Assembly: GCA_965653225.1 (NCBI GenBank)
Contig: CBFGZI010000094.1
Coordinates: 1-15,601, forward strand
DNA from: JALZDI01 sp965653225
GTDB lineage: Bacteria > Actinomycetota > Actinomycetes > Propionibacteriales > Nocardioidaceae
Direction: 5' to 3'
DNA: 15,601 nucleotides
Below are positions 1 to 7,263 of this stretch, in pieces. A program made the translations under genes and the position numbers. The notes beneath the pieces are model-generated. The model made no database searches, was not told where the DNA came from, and saw only the letters and a program-made list of their open reading frames with translations. Each line of letters begins with the position of its first letter. Position 1 is the stretch's first letter.

Positions 1-53
1 GGGGCGAGCACCACGCCCCAGCCGCTGCGTCAGTCCAGGCGTCCAGTCCAGCC

Positions 54-704
54 TCAGCCCAGGCGGGAGGCGATGTCGCGGGCGGCGGTGGTGACGTACG
101 GCCCGGCCTCGTCGGCGTCGAGCTTGCCGAGCGCCACCACACCCACCGAGGCCTCGATGCCCGGCAGGTTCAGGATCGGCGCGGCCAGCCCGAGCGCACC
201 GGCCTGCAGCTCGCCCTCGGTGGCGACGAGCTCGGCGCCCTCGTTGGCGCCGGCGTCGATCGCGCGGCCCAGCAGGATGGCCTTGCCCGCCGCGCCGACG
301 TCGAGCGGGTGACGCGCGCCCACGCGGTAGCCGACGTGGTAGTCGGTCCACGACGGCTCGACCACCGCGATCGCGAGCGCCTCGCCGCCGTCGGCGACGG
401 TCAGGTGGGCGGTCGCGCCGAGCTCCTCGGCCAGCCGGCGCAGGATGCCGACGGACAGGTCGCGCAGCATCGGCTGCACGGACCTGGACAGGTTCAGCAC
501 CGCGAGACCGAGCTCGATGCGCCCTCCCCCGTCGCGACGCGCGAGCGCGTGCTGCTCAAGCGTCGCGACCAGCCGATATACGACCGTGCGGTTGACGTCG
601 AGCGCGCCGGCGAGCTCGGTGATGGACATCCCGCGCGGATGCGCGGCCAGCAGCTCGAGCACGCGAAGTCCGCGGTCGAGTGTCTGCGAGGTCTCTGCCG
701 GCAC
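54..704 (-). CDS. IclR-family transcriptional regulator
   Basis: This is a 216-aa DNA-binding regulator. An N-terminal winged helix-turn-helix (about residues 8-70, with RGLRVLELLAAHP, the recognition region VNRTVVYRLVATLEQ and a GLAVLNLSRSV exit) is followed by an IclR effector domain (about 75-216, with AAGKAILLG and a late LGLAAPILNLPG segment). The protein is short for the family (usually about 250 aa). The missing length lies between AAGKAIL and EGELQAG, where effector-pocket residues usually sit, so ligand binding may differ. The start is GTG (702-704). No good Shine-Dalgarno precedes it, but a TACAGT -10-like hexamer ends 6 nt upstream, which suggests leaderless translation. The helicase gene upstream lies on the same strand 150 bp away, so the regulated gene is probably left of the window. 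The family call is secure. The effector and targets are unknown. Confidence 0.9.
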   Translation of the reverse strand: MPAETSQTLDRGLRVLELLAAHPRGMSITELAGALDVNRTVVYRLVATLEQHALARRDGGGRIELGLAVLNLSRSVQPMLRDLSVGILRRLAEELGATAHLTVADGGEALAIAVVEPSWTDYHVGYRVGARHPLDVGAAGKAILLGRAIDAGANEGAELVATEGELQAGALGLAAPILNLPGIEASVGVVALGKLDADEAGPYVTTAARDIASRLG

Positions 705-716
705 GCCGTCACTGTA
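704..716 (-). promoter_or_regulatory. Putative -10 element and leaderless start of the IclR gene
   Basis: On the minus strand TACAGT (711-716) is followed by 6 nt and then the GTG start at 704, so the expected transcription start falls on the first base of the start codon. No convincing -35 hexamer or Shine-Dalgarno is visible. This is an inference from spacing. Confidence 0.3.
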
Positions 717-810
717 GCCGCGTCGAGTGGCGCGTTGCGCATGTCGCCTGTCCGCTTTGTCCCTGCGTAACGCGCCAGTCGAGGTGGGTCCGGCGGTTCC
801 GGCGCCCCAG

Positions 811-858
811 TGGCGGGCTCAGTGGCGGGCTCAGCGGAGGGCTCAGCGGAGGGCTCAG
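811..858. repeat. Four tandem copies of a 12-bp unit
   Basis: Four head-to-tail 12-bp units lie at 811-822, 823-834, 835-846 and 847-858. The first two read TGGCGGGCTCAG and the last two CGGAGGGCTCAG. The stop codon of the helicase gene (855-857) lies inside the last unit. Because the unit is a multiple of three, each copy carries a TGA in the helicase reading frame, giving four in-frame stops in a row. The pattern looks like slippage duplication of the gene's end. Confidence 0.9.
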
Positions 859-2660
859 CGGGGGCGGGTGGCCCACTCGCGGATCAGGTCGATCCGGGCG
901 CGCAGGTCCTCGGCGGAGGCCTGCGCGGCGGGCGGGCCTCCAGCGAACCGGCGCAGCTCGTTGTGGATGACCCCGTGCGGCTGCCCGGTGCGGTGGTGCC
1001 AGGCGCCGACCAGACCGTTCAGCTCCCGGCGCAGCGAACCGACCCGCTGGTGGGTGCTCTCGTCGGCATGCCGGTGCTCATCCTGCTGTCCAGCGGAGCC
1101 GTCGTGCTGGCCGGAGTGGGTCCCCGGTCGCCGGCGCCGCTTCTGCTCGGCCAGCCGGTCGGCCTGCCGACGGTCGAGCAGCGTGCGCACCTGGTCGGGC
1201 TCGAGCAGGCCCGGGATGCCGAGGAAGTCGGCCTCCTCCTCGCTGCCGACCATCGCTCCGCCCTCGACGCCGTAGTCGCCGCCGTCGTAGACGACCCGGT
1301 CGAACGTCGCCTGGCTGTCCACCGCCTCGAACGACATCTGGTCGTCGTCGGGCGTGTTCTGCTCGGCCTGCGCGGCGGCGACCAGACGGTCCTCGTCCGC
1401 GAACAGGTCGTCCTCGGAGTCGACCCGTTTGCCGAGCACGTGGTCGCGCTCGACCTCCATCTCGGCGGCGAAGCCCAGCAGGGAGCCCACACTGGGCAGG
1501 AACACCGACGCGGTCTCCCCGCGCCGGCGCGCACGAACGAACCGGCCGACGGCCTGCGCGAAGAACAGCGGCGTCGCGGTTGTCGTCGCGTAGACGCCAA
1601 CGGCGAGACGGGGCACGTCCACGCCCTCGCTGACCATGCGTACGGCGACCATCCACCGCGTGTCGGAGTCCGCGAACCGCGCGATCCGGCGGCTGGCGGC
1701 CTTCTCGTCGGAGAGCACCACCGTGGCCTTCTCGCCGGTGACCTCCTGCAGCAGCCGCGCGTAGGACCGGGCGCTCTCCTGGTCGGTGGCGATCACGAGC
1801 CCGCCGGCGTCGGGCACATGCCGGCGTACCTCCGAGAGGCGGCGGTCGGCGGCGGCCAGCACGGCGGGGATCCAGGCGCCGTCGGGTGCGAGCGCGGTGC
1901 GCAGCGCGGACGCGGTCATGTCCTTGGTCAACGGCTCGCCGAGGTGCGCGGCGACCTCGTCGCCGGCGCGGGTGCGCCAGCGCATCTCGCCCGAGTAGGC
2001 CAGGAACAGCACCGGCCGCACGACGCCGTCGCGGAGCGCGTGGGCGTAGCCGTAGGTGTAGTCGGCGGCGCTGCGCGGCACGCCGTCGTCGCCGGGCGCG
2101 TAGGTGACGAACGGGATGGGGTTGGCGTCGGAGCGGAAGGGCGTGCCGGTCAGCCCCAGCCGTCGCGTCGCGGGCTCGAACGCCTCGCGCACCGCCTCGC
2201 CCCAGGAGAGGGCGTCACCGGCGTGGTGGATCTCGTCGAGGATCACCAGCGTCTTGTGCCGCTCGGTGCGCACCCGGTAGGCGACCGGGTTGGTCGCCAC
2301 GCCCGCGTAGGTCAGCGCGAAGCCGACATAGTCGGCGCCCGTCCTGCCCTGCTTGCCGGTGTAGGACGGGTCGATCGGGATGCCGGCGACGTGCGCCGCC
2401 TCGGCCCACTGCACCTTCAGGTGCTCGGTCGGCGCGACCACGATGACGCGCTCGATGACCCTGCGGTGCAGCAGCTCGGCCGCGACCCGCAGCGCGAACG
2501 TCGTCTTCCCCGCACCCGGCGTGGCGACGGTCAGGTAGTCGCGCGGAGACCGTCCGAGGTAGTCCTCGAGCGCCTGCTGCTGCCACGCGCGCAGCTTGGT
2601 CGCGGTGCCCCAGGCGGCTCGGTCGGGAAATGCCGGCGGGAGGTGGGCGGCGTGACTCAC
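855..2660 (-). CDS. DEAD/DEAH-box superfamily 2 helicase
   Basis: This is a 601-aa ATP-dependent SF2 helicase or translocase. A motif resembling the Q motif (LRAWQQQAL, about 23-31) precedes Walker A (TPGAGKTT, 47-54), the DEIHH Walker B motif (142-146), LTGTPF motif III (170-175) and motif VI (QAVGRFVRARR, 369-379). A segment at about 500-540 is rich in Arg, His and Gln and of low complexity. The C-terminal block at about 541-601 (RTGQPHGVIHNELRR) looks like a separate conserved domain. The chosen GTG start (2658-2660) overlaps the stop of the upstream DUF3039 gene (GTGA). The reading frame stays open another 39 codons upstream, but that stretch is shadow sequence of the DUF3039 gene. The overlap suggests translational coupling and joint function. 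The helicase class is certain. The substrate, and whether it acts in repair, recombination or RNA metabolism, is not visible. Confidence 0.93.
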   Translation of the reverse strand: MSHAAHLPPAFPDRAAWGTATKLRAWQQQALEDYLGRSPRDYLTVATPGAGKTTFALRVAAELLHRRVIERVIVVAPTEHLKVQWAEAAHVAGIPIDPSYTGKQGRTGADYVGFALTYAGVATNPVAYRVRTERHKTLVILDEIHHAGDALSWGEAVREAFEPATRRLGLTGTPFRSDANPIPFVTYAPGDDGVPRSAADYTYGYAHALRDGVVRPVLFLAYSGEMRWRTRAGDEVAAHLGEPLTKDMTASALRTALAPDGAWIPAVLAAADRRLSEVRRHVPDAGGLVIATDQESARSYARLLQEVTGEKATVVLSDEKAASRRIARFADSDTRWMVAVRMVSEGVDVPRLAVGVYATTTATPLFFAQAVGRFVRARRRGETASVFLPSVGSLLGFAAEMEVERDHVLGKRVDSEDDLFADEDRLVAAAQAEQNTPDDDQMSFEAVDSQATFDRVVYDGGDYGVEGGAMVGSEEEADFLGIPGLLEPDQVRTLLDRRQADRLAEQKRRRRPGTHSGQHDGSAGQQDEHRHADESTHQRVGSLRRELNGLVGAWHHRTGQPHGVIHNELRRFAGGPPAAQASAEDLRARIDLIREWATRPR

Positions 2661-2926
2661 TCGCCGTCGGAGTCGTCGTCGCCGCCGCCGGGACGCATGG
2701 TCTCCCAGATCTCCTTGCACTCCGGGCACACCGGGTAGCGCTGGGGGTCGCGGCTGGGCACCCACACCTTCCCGCACAGTGCCACCACCGGCGTGCCCTC
2801 GACCATGGCGGCCATCAGCTTGTCCTTCGGCACGTAGTGCGAGAAGCGCTCGTGGTCGCCGTCGTCGAGAGTCGGCTGCGTGCGCCGGTCCTCAATGGTC
2901 TCGGCGCCGGGGGTCAACTGTGTCAC
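2657..2926 (-). CDS. DUF3039 family protein
   Basis: This is an 89-aa small soluble protein. The family signature is HYVPKDKLMAAMVEGTPVVALCGKVW, here running from about residue 29 to 54, followed by SRDPQRYPVCPECKEIWE. A Cys in ALCGKVW and the CPEC pair resemble a zinc-ribbon-like site with a possible fourth ligand from a His. The C-terminus is acidic (DDDSDGE). Translation starts at GTG (2924-2926). It is the first gene of a two-gene unit, and its TGA overlaps the GTG of the helicase. DUF3039 proteins are characteristic of Actinomycetota, and I know of no assigned function. The CXXC motif and the coupling suggest an accessory nucleic-acid-binding subunit for the helicase. That is inference. 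Confidence 0.9.
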   Translation of the reverse strand: MTQLTPGAETIEDRRTQPTLDDGDHERFSHYVPKDKLMAAMVEGTPVVALCGKVWVPSRDPQRYPVCPECKEIWETMRPGGGDDDSDGE

Positions 2927-2992
2927 CCGACGATTCTACGAGACCGCGCAGACGGGCCGGTGGACCACGGCGCCTCCCACCCCGTTCCCGGG

Positions 2993-3020
2993 CTTCCCGC
3001 CCCCTGCAGCAGGCGGGAGG
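2993..3020 (-). terminator. Hairpin between yqgE and the DUF3039 gene
   Basis: CTTCCCGCC (2993-3001) can pair with GGCGGGAGG (3012-3020) across a 10-nt loop. Only one pair is non-canonical. It lies 45 nt after the yqgE stop and 67 nt before the DUF3039 start, and has no T tract. It may terminate the yqgE transcript. Confidence 0.35.
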
Positions 3021-3065
3021 GCCCGCGAACAGGCGGTTACATCCCTTCCCAGGTCCCGGGGCGGG

Positions 3066-3635
3066 TCAGTTCTGGGACGGGTCGAGCGGGCAGGTGGCCA
3101 CGAAGGCCAGCTCGCCGGGCTGGCGTCGCAGCACGCGCCGCCACAGGCCCTCGGCGTCGGGGTCGAGCAGGTCGCCGGTCTCGGCGGGCACGACGTACCA
3201 CGCGCCCTCGGCGATCTCGTTCTCCAGCTGCCCGGGCCCCCATCCGGCGTAGCCGGCGAACACCCGCATGCCGGTGAGCACACCCGCGAGCAGCTCCGGC
3301 GGCGCGTCGAGGTCGACCAGCCCGGCGCCGGGGTACAGCGGCCGCCACCCGACCGGGGTGTCGTCATCGTCGGAGCCGTCGAGCACCGCGACGCCGAGCG
3401 CGGAGTCGGTGGCGACGGGTCCGCCGGAGAACAGCACATCGGGACCGGTGACCAGGTCGGACCAGCCGGGCAGGACATCGGAGACCGGGACGGTCGTGGG
3501 GCGGCTGATGATCACGCCGAGGGCGCCGTCGTCGTCGTGGTCGAGCAGGAGCACGACGCTGCGTGCGAAGTTGGGGTCCTCGAGCTTCGGTGTCGCGACG
3601 AGCAGTCGCCCGGTCATCTGCTCGGCATCAGCCAT
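3066..3635 (-). CDS. yqgE: YqgE/AlgH (UPF0301) family protein
   Basis: This is a 189-aa cytoplasmic protein. Family hallmarks occur in order: GRLLVATPKL near the N-terminus, NFARSVVLLLDHDDDGALGV (about 22-41), SRPT, a FSGGPV block, then FAGYAGWGPGQLENEI and a closing WRRVLRRQPGELAF. The length matches the family (about 180-200 aa). The start at ATG 3633-3635 (MADAEQ) is chosen because the upstream extension lacks family similarity. An internal ATG seven codons in (MTGRLL) is an alternative. The family's biochemical role is unsettled despite its early link to alginate regulation in Pseudomonas. It probably has its own transcript, since hairpin-like sequences lie on both sides. The identity is secure and the function is not. 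Confidence 0.93.
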   Translation of the reverse strand: MADAEQMTGRLLVATPKLEDPNFARSVVLLLDHDDDGALGVIISRPTTVPVSDVLPGWSDLVTGPDVLFSGGPVATDSALGVAVLDGSDDDDTPVGWRPLYPGAGLVDLDAPPELLAGVLTGMRVFAGYAGWGPGQLENEIAEGAWYVVPAETGDLLDPDAEGLWRRVLRRQPGELAFVATCPLDPSQN

Positions 3636-3692
3636 GTTTCCATGATGGCGCACCGGCGATGGGCCATGTGGTGGAGTCGCGGACCCGCCGCC

Positions 3693-3707
3693 ACACCCGT
3701 CGGGTGT
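3693..3707 (-). terminator. Short hairpin overlapping the hydrolase stop codon
   Basis: ACACCC (3693-3698) and GGGTGT (3702-3707) form a perfect 6-bp stem with a GTC loop. It starts at the stop codon of the hydrolase gene (3707-3709). A further CCGCC/GGCGG pair could extend it with a bulge. There is no T tract. Confidence 0.35.
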
Positions 3708-4726
3708 CAGCCGGCGGCCGACTCCAAACCGGGCGACCGAAGCGCGACCCCGGACTGGGCGGCGGCGTGTTCGTGCTGGGTGGCGTCTCGCCGGTCGGTT
3801 GCGGCGGTGGCTGCGTTCACCAGGTCGGCGATCGCGCGGGTGACGGAGCGGTCGCGCTCGAGCGGGAGCATGTGGCCGGCGCCGGGGAGCACGGTCAGGT
3901 CGGCCCAGGGCATCTGCTTGGCCAGCCGCCGGGCGTGCACCGGCGGCGTGAGCCGGTCGCAGTCGCCCACCAGCACGTGCGTCGGCACCGACGCGAACGC
4001 GGGCAGCGCCGCGCTCCGGTCGTGGCGCATCAGGTCGGCGAAGAAGCCGCACATCGAGTCGGCCGGTGTGCCGACCAGGTCGCCGAGCACCAGCCGGTGG
4101 TCGGACAGCCGGATGGGGCGGCCCAGCAGGAAGCGGCGTACGACCTGCGACTCGATCGTCGGCGGCCGGCGGCGCTTGCGGCGGCTGAGCATCCGCGCCC
4201 GCATGGCCAGCAGCCGTGGCAGCCGGTTGCGCACCCGGGCGCCCATCGCCCGGGGAAGTCCCAGCGTGACCCGGTCGAGCCGGCCGCCGGAGGTGCTGAC
4301 GAAGACCGCTCCCACGACGCGCTCGGCGTACAGCTGCGGACGATGCTCGGCCAGCGCCATCATCGCCATCCCGCCCATCGAGTGGCCGGCCAGCACCAGC
4401 GGGCCCTCGGGCGCGTACGTGTCGATCACCGCAGCCAGGTCACGGGCGAGGTTGTCCAGCGTGGCGTCGCGTTCGGCCGTGCCGTCGGAGCACCCGTGAC
4501 CGCGGTGGTCGTAGCGCACCAGCCGGACGCGCGCACCGACTGCGCCGGCCAGGTCGCGGACCTGGTAGCGCCAGGTGTGCAGGCTCTGCGTCCAGCCGTG
4601 TGCCATCACCACGGTCACGTCGGCGTCCGGGTCGCCGCTGACGTCGACGTTCAGGCGCAGCCCGTCGCGGGTGAGCAGGGTAGTCTGTGCCGCATCGCCG
4701 CGCGGGTCTGCCGGTGCCGGCTGCAA
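3707..4726 (-). CDS. Alpha/beta-fold hydrolase
   Basis: This is a 339-aa serine hydrolase of the alpha/beta fold. The oxyanion strand carries HGW (43-45) after VTVVMA. The nucleophile elbow is GHSMGG, with Ser116 as nucleophile. The acid is probably Asp257 in GDCDRL, and the base is His285 in GAGHMLPLE. A basic, Arg-rich lid region lies at about 160-200 (RRKRRRPPTI). No signal peptide is visible. The substrate cannot be predicted; lipases, esterases and dehalogenase-like enzymes all share this scaffold. The start is an in-frame TTG (4724-4726) and is uncertain. The C-terminal 30 residues or so are unstructured and Ala-rich. The gene is divergent from a MerR-type regulator with about 150 bp between starts, so it is the likeliest target of that regulator. 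Confidence 0.88.
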   Translation of the reverse strand: MQPAPADPRGDAAQTTLLTRDGLRLNVDVSGDPDADVTVVMAHGWTQSLHTWRYQVRDLAGAVGARVRLVRYDHRGHGCSDGTAERDATLDNLARDLAAVIDTYAPEGPLVLAGHSMGGMAMMALAEHRPQLYAERVVGAVFVSTSGGRLDRVTLGLPRAMGARVRNRLPRLLAMRARMLSRRKRRRPPTIESQVVRRFLLGRPIRLSDHRLVLGDLVGTPADSMCGFFADLMRHDRSAALPAFASVPTHVLVGDCDRLTPPVHARRLAKQMPWADLTVLPGAGHMLPLERDRSVTRAIADLVNAATAATDRRDATQHEHAAAQSGVALRSPGLESAAG

Positions 4727-4757
4727 CGCAATCCACCACCTCTCGCGGGCCTATACG

Positions 4758-4798
4758 ACATGACTCATGTGCCATCGTCACTGTCACATGTAGTATGT
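4758..4798. promoter_or_regulatory. Two 13-bp dyads in the hydrolase-merR divergent gap
   Basis: ACATGACTCATGT (4758-4770) is a perfect 5-3-5 inverted repeat. ACATGTAGTATGT (4786-4798) is a second copy with one mismatch in the arms, 28 bp further on. The surrounding 60 bp are clearly AT-richer than the rest of the window. The position between divergent genes fits a shared operator for the MerR-type protein. Its use is inference. Confidence 0.45.
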
Positions 4799-4878
4799 AC
4801 CATGTCAAGGCCATGCTCTCGGGTTCTCGGCAGGTCAGGGGCAGGCCATCAGGCAGGCACCGCGAGGTTGGAGGGGCG

Positions 4879-5637
4879 TTGAGCGCCGACAGCGACGAGC
4901 TCACCATCGACCAGCTGGCCGCGAGCGTCGGGATGACCGTCCGCAACGTGCGCGCGTACGCCAGCCGCGGCCTGATCCCTCCCCCGCGCCTGGTCGGCCG
5001 CACCGGCTACTACGGCGCGGAGCACGCCTCGCGGCTGCGGCTGATCCGCGACCTGATCGAGCGCGGCTACACCCTGGCCGCGGTCGAGCGCGCGGTCCTC
5101 ACCCACGCCTCGCTGCCGGCCGGGCACGCGCTCGCGCTGCTGAACGTGCTCGACAACCCCCTCGGCCAGCACGAGGAGCCCGAGGAGATCTCCCGCGACG
5201 CGCTGGCCGCGGCCGCCGGAATCAACCCCGACGACGACATGGTCGAGGCCATGATCGAGGCGGGCCTGGCTGAGAAGGTCGACGACAAGACGCTGCGGCT
5301 GCTGCGCCCGTCGATCGTGCACGCCGGCACCCAGGCCGTGGCCCTCGGGCTGTCCAAGGAGTCCACGCTGGCGATGCTGCCGCTGCTCGCCGACCAGCTG
5401 CGGCCGATCGCCCAGCGCTTCGTGGACGAGTTCCGTGAGCAGATCTGGCACCCGTTCGCCGAGGCCGGCATGCCCGACGAGCAGTGGCCCGAGGTGCTGC
5501 AGCGCATCAAGGCCGTGCTCCCCGTCGCCGGCCAGTCGGTGCTGGCGGTGTTCCGCGACCAGCTCACCGAGGTGATCGACGAGGCGCTCGGCGAGGAGAT
5601 CGAGTCGCTGGCCGGCGGGGCGAAGGACTCCGCCTGA
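4879..5637 (+). CDS. MerR-family transcriptional regulator
   Basis: This is a 252-aa regulator. The N-terminal MerR winged helix runs from about residue 8 to 75 (LTIDQLAASVGMTVRNVRAY, then RGLIPPPR, TGYYG and the RLRLIRDLIERGYTL helix). The rest, about 90-252, is a mostly helical domain with an internal segment resembling a second small HTH (ISRDALAAAAGINPDDDMVE). There is no cysteine in the protein, which argues against metal or thiol sensing of the MerR/SoxR kind. The start is TTG (4879-4881), because GGAGG at 4870-4874 lies just upstream. In-frame ATG codons at 4801 and 4813 would add residues that do not look like MerR sequence. It is divergent from the hydrolase gene and ends 7 bp from the convergent malic enzyme gene. 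The ligand is unknown. Confidence 0.9.
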   Translation: MSADSDELTIDQLAASVGMTVRNVRAYASRGLIPPPRLVGRTGYYGAEHASRLRLIRDLIERGYTLAAVERAVLTHASLPAGHALALLNVLDNPLGQHEEPEEISRDALAAAAGINPDDDMVEAMIEAGLAEKVDDKTLRLLRPSIVHAGTQAVALGLSKESTLAMLPLLADQLRPIAQRFVDEFREQIWHPFAEAGMPDEQWPEVLQRIKAVLPVAGQSVLAVFRDQLTEVIDEALGEEIESLAGGAKDSA

Positions 5638-5644
5638 CCGTGGC

Positions 5645-7060
5645 CTAGGCCAGGTCTCCCCCGGCGTCGGCCGGGATCGGCTCGGCCAGCGCGGCCGCGC
5701 GTACTGCGGTGGCCACCGCCTGGTGCACCTGCTCGTAGAACACGCTCGGGATGATGTAGTTCGCGTTCAGCTGCCCGGCAGTCACCACCGACGCGATCGC
5801 CTTCGCCGCGGCCAGCAGCATCTCGTCGTCAATGGTGCGGCTGTGCGCGTCGAGCAGTCCTCGGAACACACCGGGGAACGCCAGCACGTTGTTGATCTGG
5901 TTGGGGTAGTCCGACCGCCCGGTCGCCACCACCGCGGCGTGCTGCCGCGCCAGCGACGGGTCCACCTCGGGCACGGGGTTGGCCAGCGCGAACACGATCG
6001 CGTCGTCGGCCATGCTGGCGACCGCGTCGGCGCCGAACAGGTTGGGCGCAGACACCCCGATGAAGACGTCGGCGCCGTGCAGGGCGTCGCTGAGGTTGCC
6101 GGTCACCTGGGCGGCGTTGGTGCGCTCGGCGATCCAGCGCAGAGAGTCGGACAGGTTCTCGCGGTCGCGGTGGATGACGCCCTCGATGTCGGCCACGACC
6201 ACGTCGTGCACGCCGGCGAGGAGCAGCAGCCGCAGGATCGCCGACCCGGCCGCGCCGGCACCGGACAGCACCACGCGGACGTCACCGATCTGCTTTCCGA
6301 CCACCCGCAGCGCGTTGGTCAGCGCGGCCAGCACCACGATCGCCGTGCCGTGCTGGTCATCGTGGAAGACCGGTACGTCGAGCAGGTCGCGCAGCCGTTT
6401 CTCGACCTCGAAGCAGCGCGGCGCGGAGATGTCCTCGAGGTTGATGCCCGCGAACACCGGTGCGATCACCTGGACGGTCCGCACGAGCTCCTCGACGTCC
6501 TGGGTGTCCAGGCACAGCGGCCAGGCGTCGATGCCCGAGAACCGCTTGAACAGGGCGCACTTGCCCTCCATCACCGGTAGCGCGGCGGACGCACCGATGT
6601 TGCCCAGGCCGAGCACCGCGGAGCCGTCGGTGACCACGGCGACCGAGTTGCGCTTGATCGTGAGCCGGCGCACGTCCTCGGGGTTGTCCGCGATCGCCTG
6701 GCATACCCGCGCGACACCGGGCGTGTAGACCATCGACAGGTCGTCGCGGTTGCGGATCGGGTGCTTGGACTGCATCTCGATCTTGCCGCCGAGGTGCATG
6801 AGGAACGTGCGGTCGGAGACCTTGTGCACGACCACGTCGGGCAGCGCCCGCAACGCCTCGACGATCGCGTCGGCGTGACCGGTGTCGGAGGCCGCACAGG
6901 TGACGTCGATCCGCAGCCGGTCGTGTCCGGAGGACGTGACGTCGAGCGCGGTGACGATCCCGCCCGCCTTCTCCACGGCCGTGGTCAGCTGACTGACCGG
7001 CCCTCCGGCGGGGATGTCGAGGCGGACCGTAATGGAGTTGCTCACGCTCGGACTCGTCAC
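5645..7060 (-). CDS. NAD(P)-dependent malic enzyme with N-terminal ACT domain
   Basis: This 471-aa enzyme oxidatively decarboxylates malate to pyruvate in the cytoplasm, linking the TCA cycle with pyruvate and reducing power. An ACT-like regulatory domain (about 10-85) precedes the catalytic body. Tyr112 in VYTPGVA and Lys167 in EGKCALFK are the expected catalytic pair. Glu209-Asp210 in INLEDI and an Asp in FHDDQHGTA (about 234) bind the divalent metal. The nucleotide fold shows GAGAAGSA (267-274), then ANPVPEV (360-366) and NQINNVLAFPG. The start is GTG (7058-7060), with AGGA 7 nt upstream; a second GTG six codons in is possible. NAD versus NADP preference cannot be read reliably. The ACT domain suggests allosteric control by a small ligand, possibly an amino acid. 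The stop lies 7 bp from the merR stop. Confidence 0.95.
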   Translation of the reverse strand: MTSPSVSNSITVRLDIPAGGPVSQLTTAVEKAGGIVTALDVTSSGHDRLRIDVTCAASDTGHADAIVEALRALPDVVVHKVSDRTFLMHLGGKIEMQSKHPIRNRDDLSMVYTPGVARVCQAIADNPEDVRRLTIKRNSVAVVTDGSAVLGLGNIGASAALPVMEGKCALFKRFSGIDAWPLCLDTQDVEELVRTVQVIAPVFAGINLEDISAPRCFEVEKRLRDLLDVPVFHDDQHGTAIVVLAALTNALRVVGKQIGDVRVVLSGAGAAGSAILRLLLLAGVHDVVVADIEGVIHRDRENLSDSLRWIAERTNAAQVTGNLSDALHGADVFIGVSAPNLFGADAVASMADDAIVFALANPVPEVDPSLARQHAAVVATGRSDYPNQINNVLAFPGVFRGLLDAHSRTIDDEMLLAAAKAIASVVTAGQLNANYIIPSVFYEQVHQAVATAVRAAALAEPIPADAGGDLA

Positions 7061-7105
7061 GGGAGCATCCTGTCACGACAGCCGCAGGCTTCGGCGTGCA
7101 CCGGG

Positions 7106-7145
7106 CCTCGACCCCTTGTTCGCAAGAGACTGCGCGGGGTCGAGG
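7106..7145. repeat. Inverted repeat 1 of the 7.1-7.3 kb spacer
   Basis: CCTCGACCCC (7106-7115) and GGGGTCGAGG (7136-7145) are perfect 10-bp complements around a 20-nt loop. The loop begins with a small CTTG-TTCG-CAAG hairpin (7115-7126) that overlaps the left arm by one base. It lies 46 nt upstream of the malic enzyme start. Confidence 0.75.
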
Positions 7146-7173
7146 GGGTACCGCGCGGATATTTCGGGGGGTC

Positions 7174-7196
7174 CACGGGGGGCGGAGCCCCCCGTG
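7174..7196. repeat. Inverted repeat 2 of the spacer, GC-rich hairpin
   Basis: CACGGGGGGC (7174-7183) and GCCCCCCGTG (7187-7196) are a perfect 10-bp stem with a GGA loop. GC stems with a GGA-type loop of this kind are common intergenic elements in actinomycetes and may act as bidirectional terminators. Confidence 0.8.
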
Positions 7197-7203
7197 TGTG
7201 TGA

Positions 7204-7245
7204 AACCCCCACCCGGCAAGGGAGGGAGGCGGCCGGGTGGGGGTT
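7204..7245. repeat. Inverted repeat 3 of the spacer
   Basis: AACCCCCACCCGGC (7204-7217) and GCCGGGTGGGGGTT (7232-7245) are perfect 14-bp complements with a purine-rich 14-nt loop (7218-7231). Read on the minus strand, the stem is followed by TTTCAC, so it could terminate the upstream minus-strand gene. Confidence 0.8.
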
Positions 7246-7263
7246 GGTCCAGGGGTAGTGGGC

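Noticed and set aside
33..51. Three near-tandem GTCCAG copies at the left edge
   Set aside because: Too short and too close to the window edge to interpret.
811..858. Tandem repeats considered as a CRISPR or iteron array
   Set aside because: Units are 12 bp with no spacers and overlap a gene end. There are no cas or replication genes.
810..2738. Long open frame of about 640 codons on the plus strand opposite the helicase
   Set aside because: It is the antisense shadow of the helicase and DUF3039 genes. Its composition is Ala/Gly/Val/Arg-rich with no domain, while the minus strand has complete helicase motifs.
2880..4499. Plus-strand open frames opposite yqgE and the hydrolase
   Set aside because: They are shadows. 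The minus-strand products carry clear family motifs, and these frames run through intergenic hairpins.
5641..5652. Perfect 12-bp palindrome TGGCCTAGGCCA between merR and the malic enzyme gene
   Set aside because: It could form only a 4-bp stem and includes the malic enzyme stop. It is too small to call a terminator or binding site.
7219..7243. Possible G-quadruplex (four G runs) on the plus strand
   Set aside because: The middle loop is about 8 nt and the sequence is better explained as part of inverted repeat 3. Kept only as a remark.
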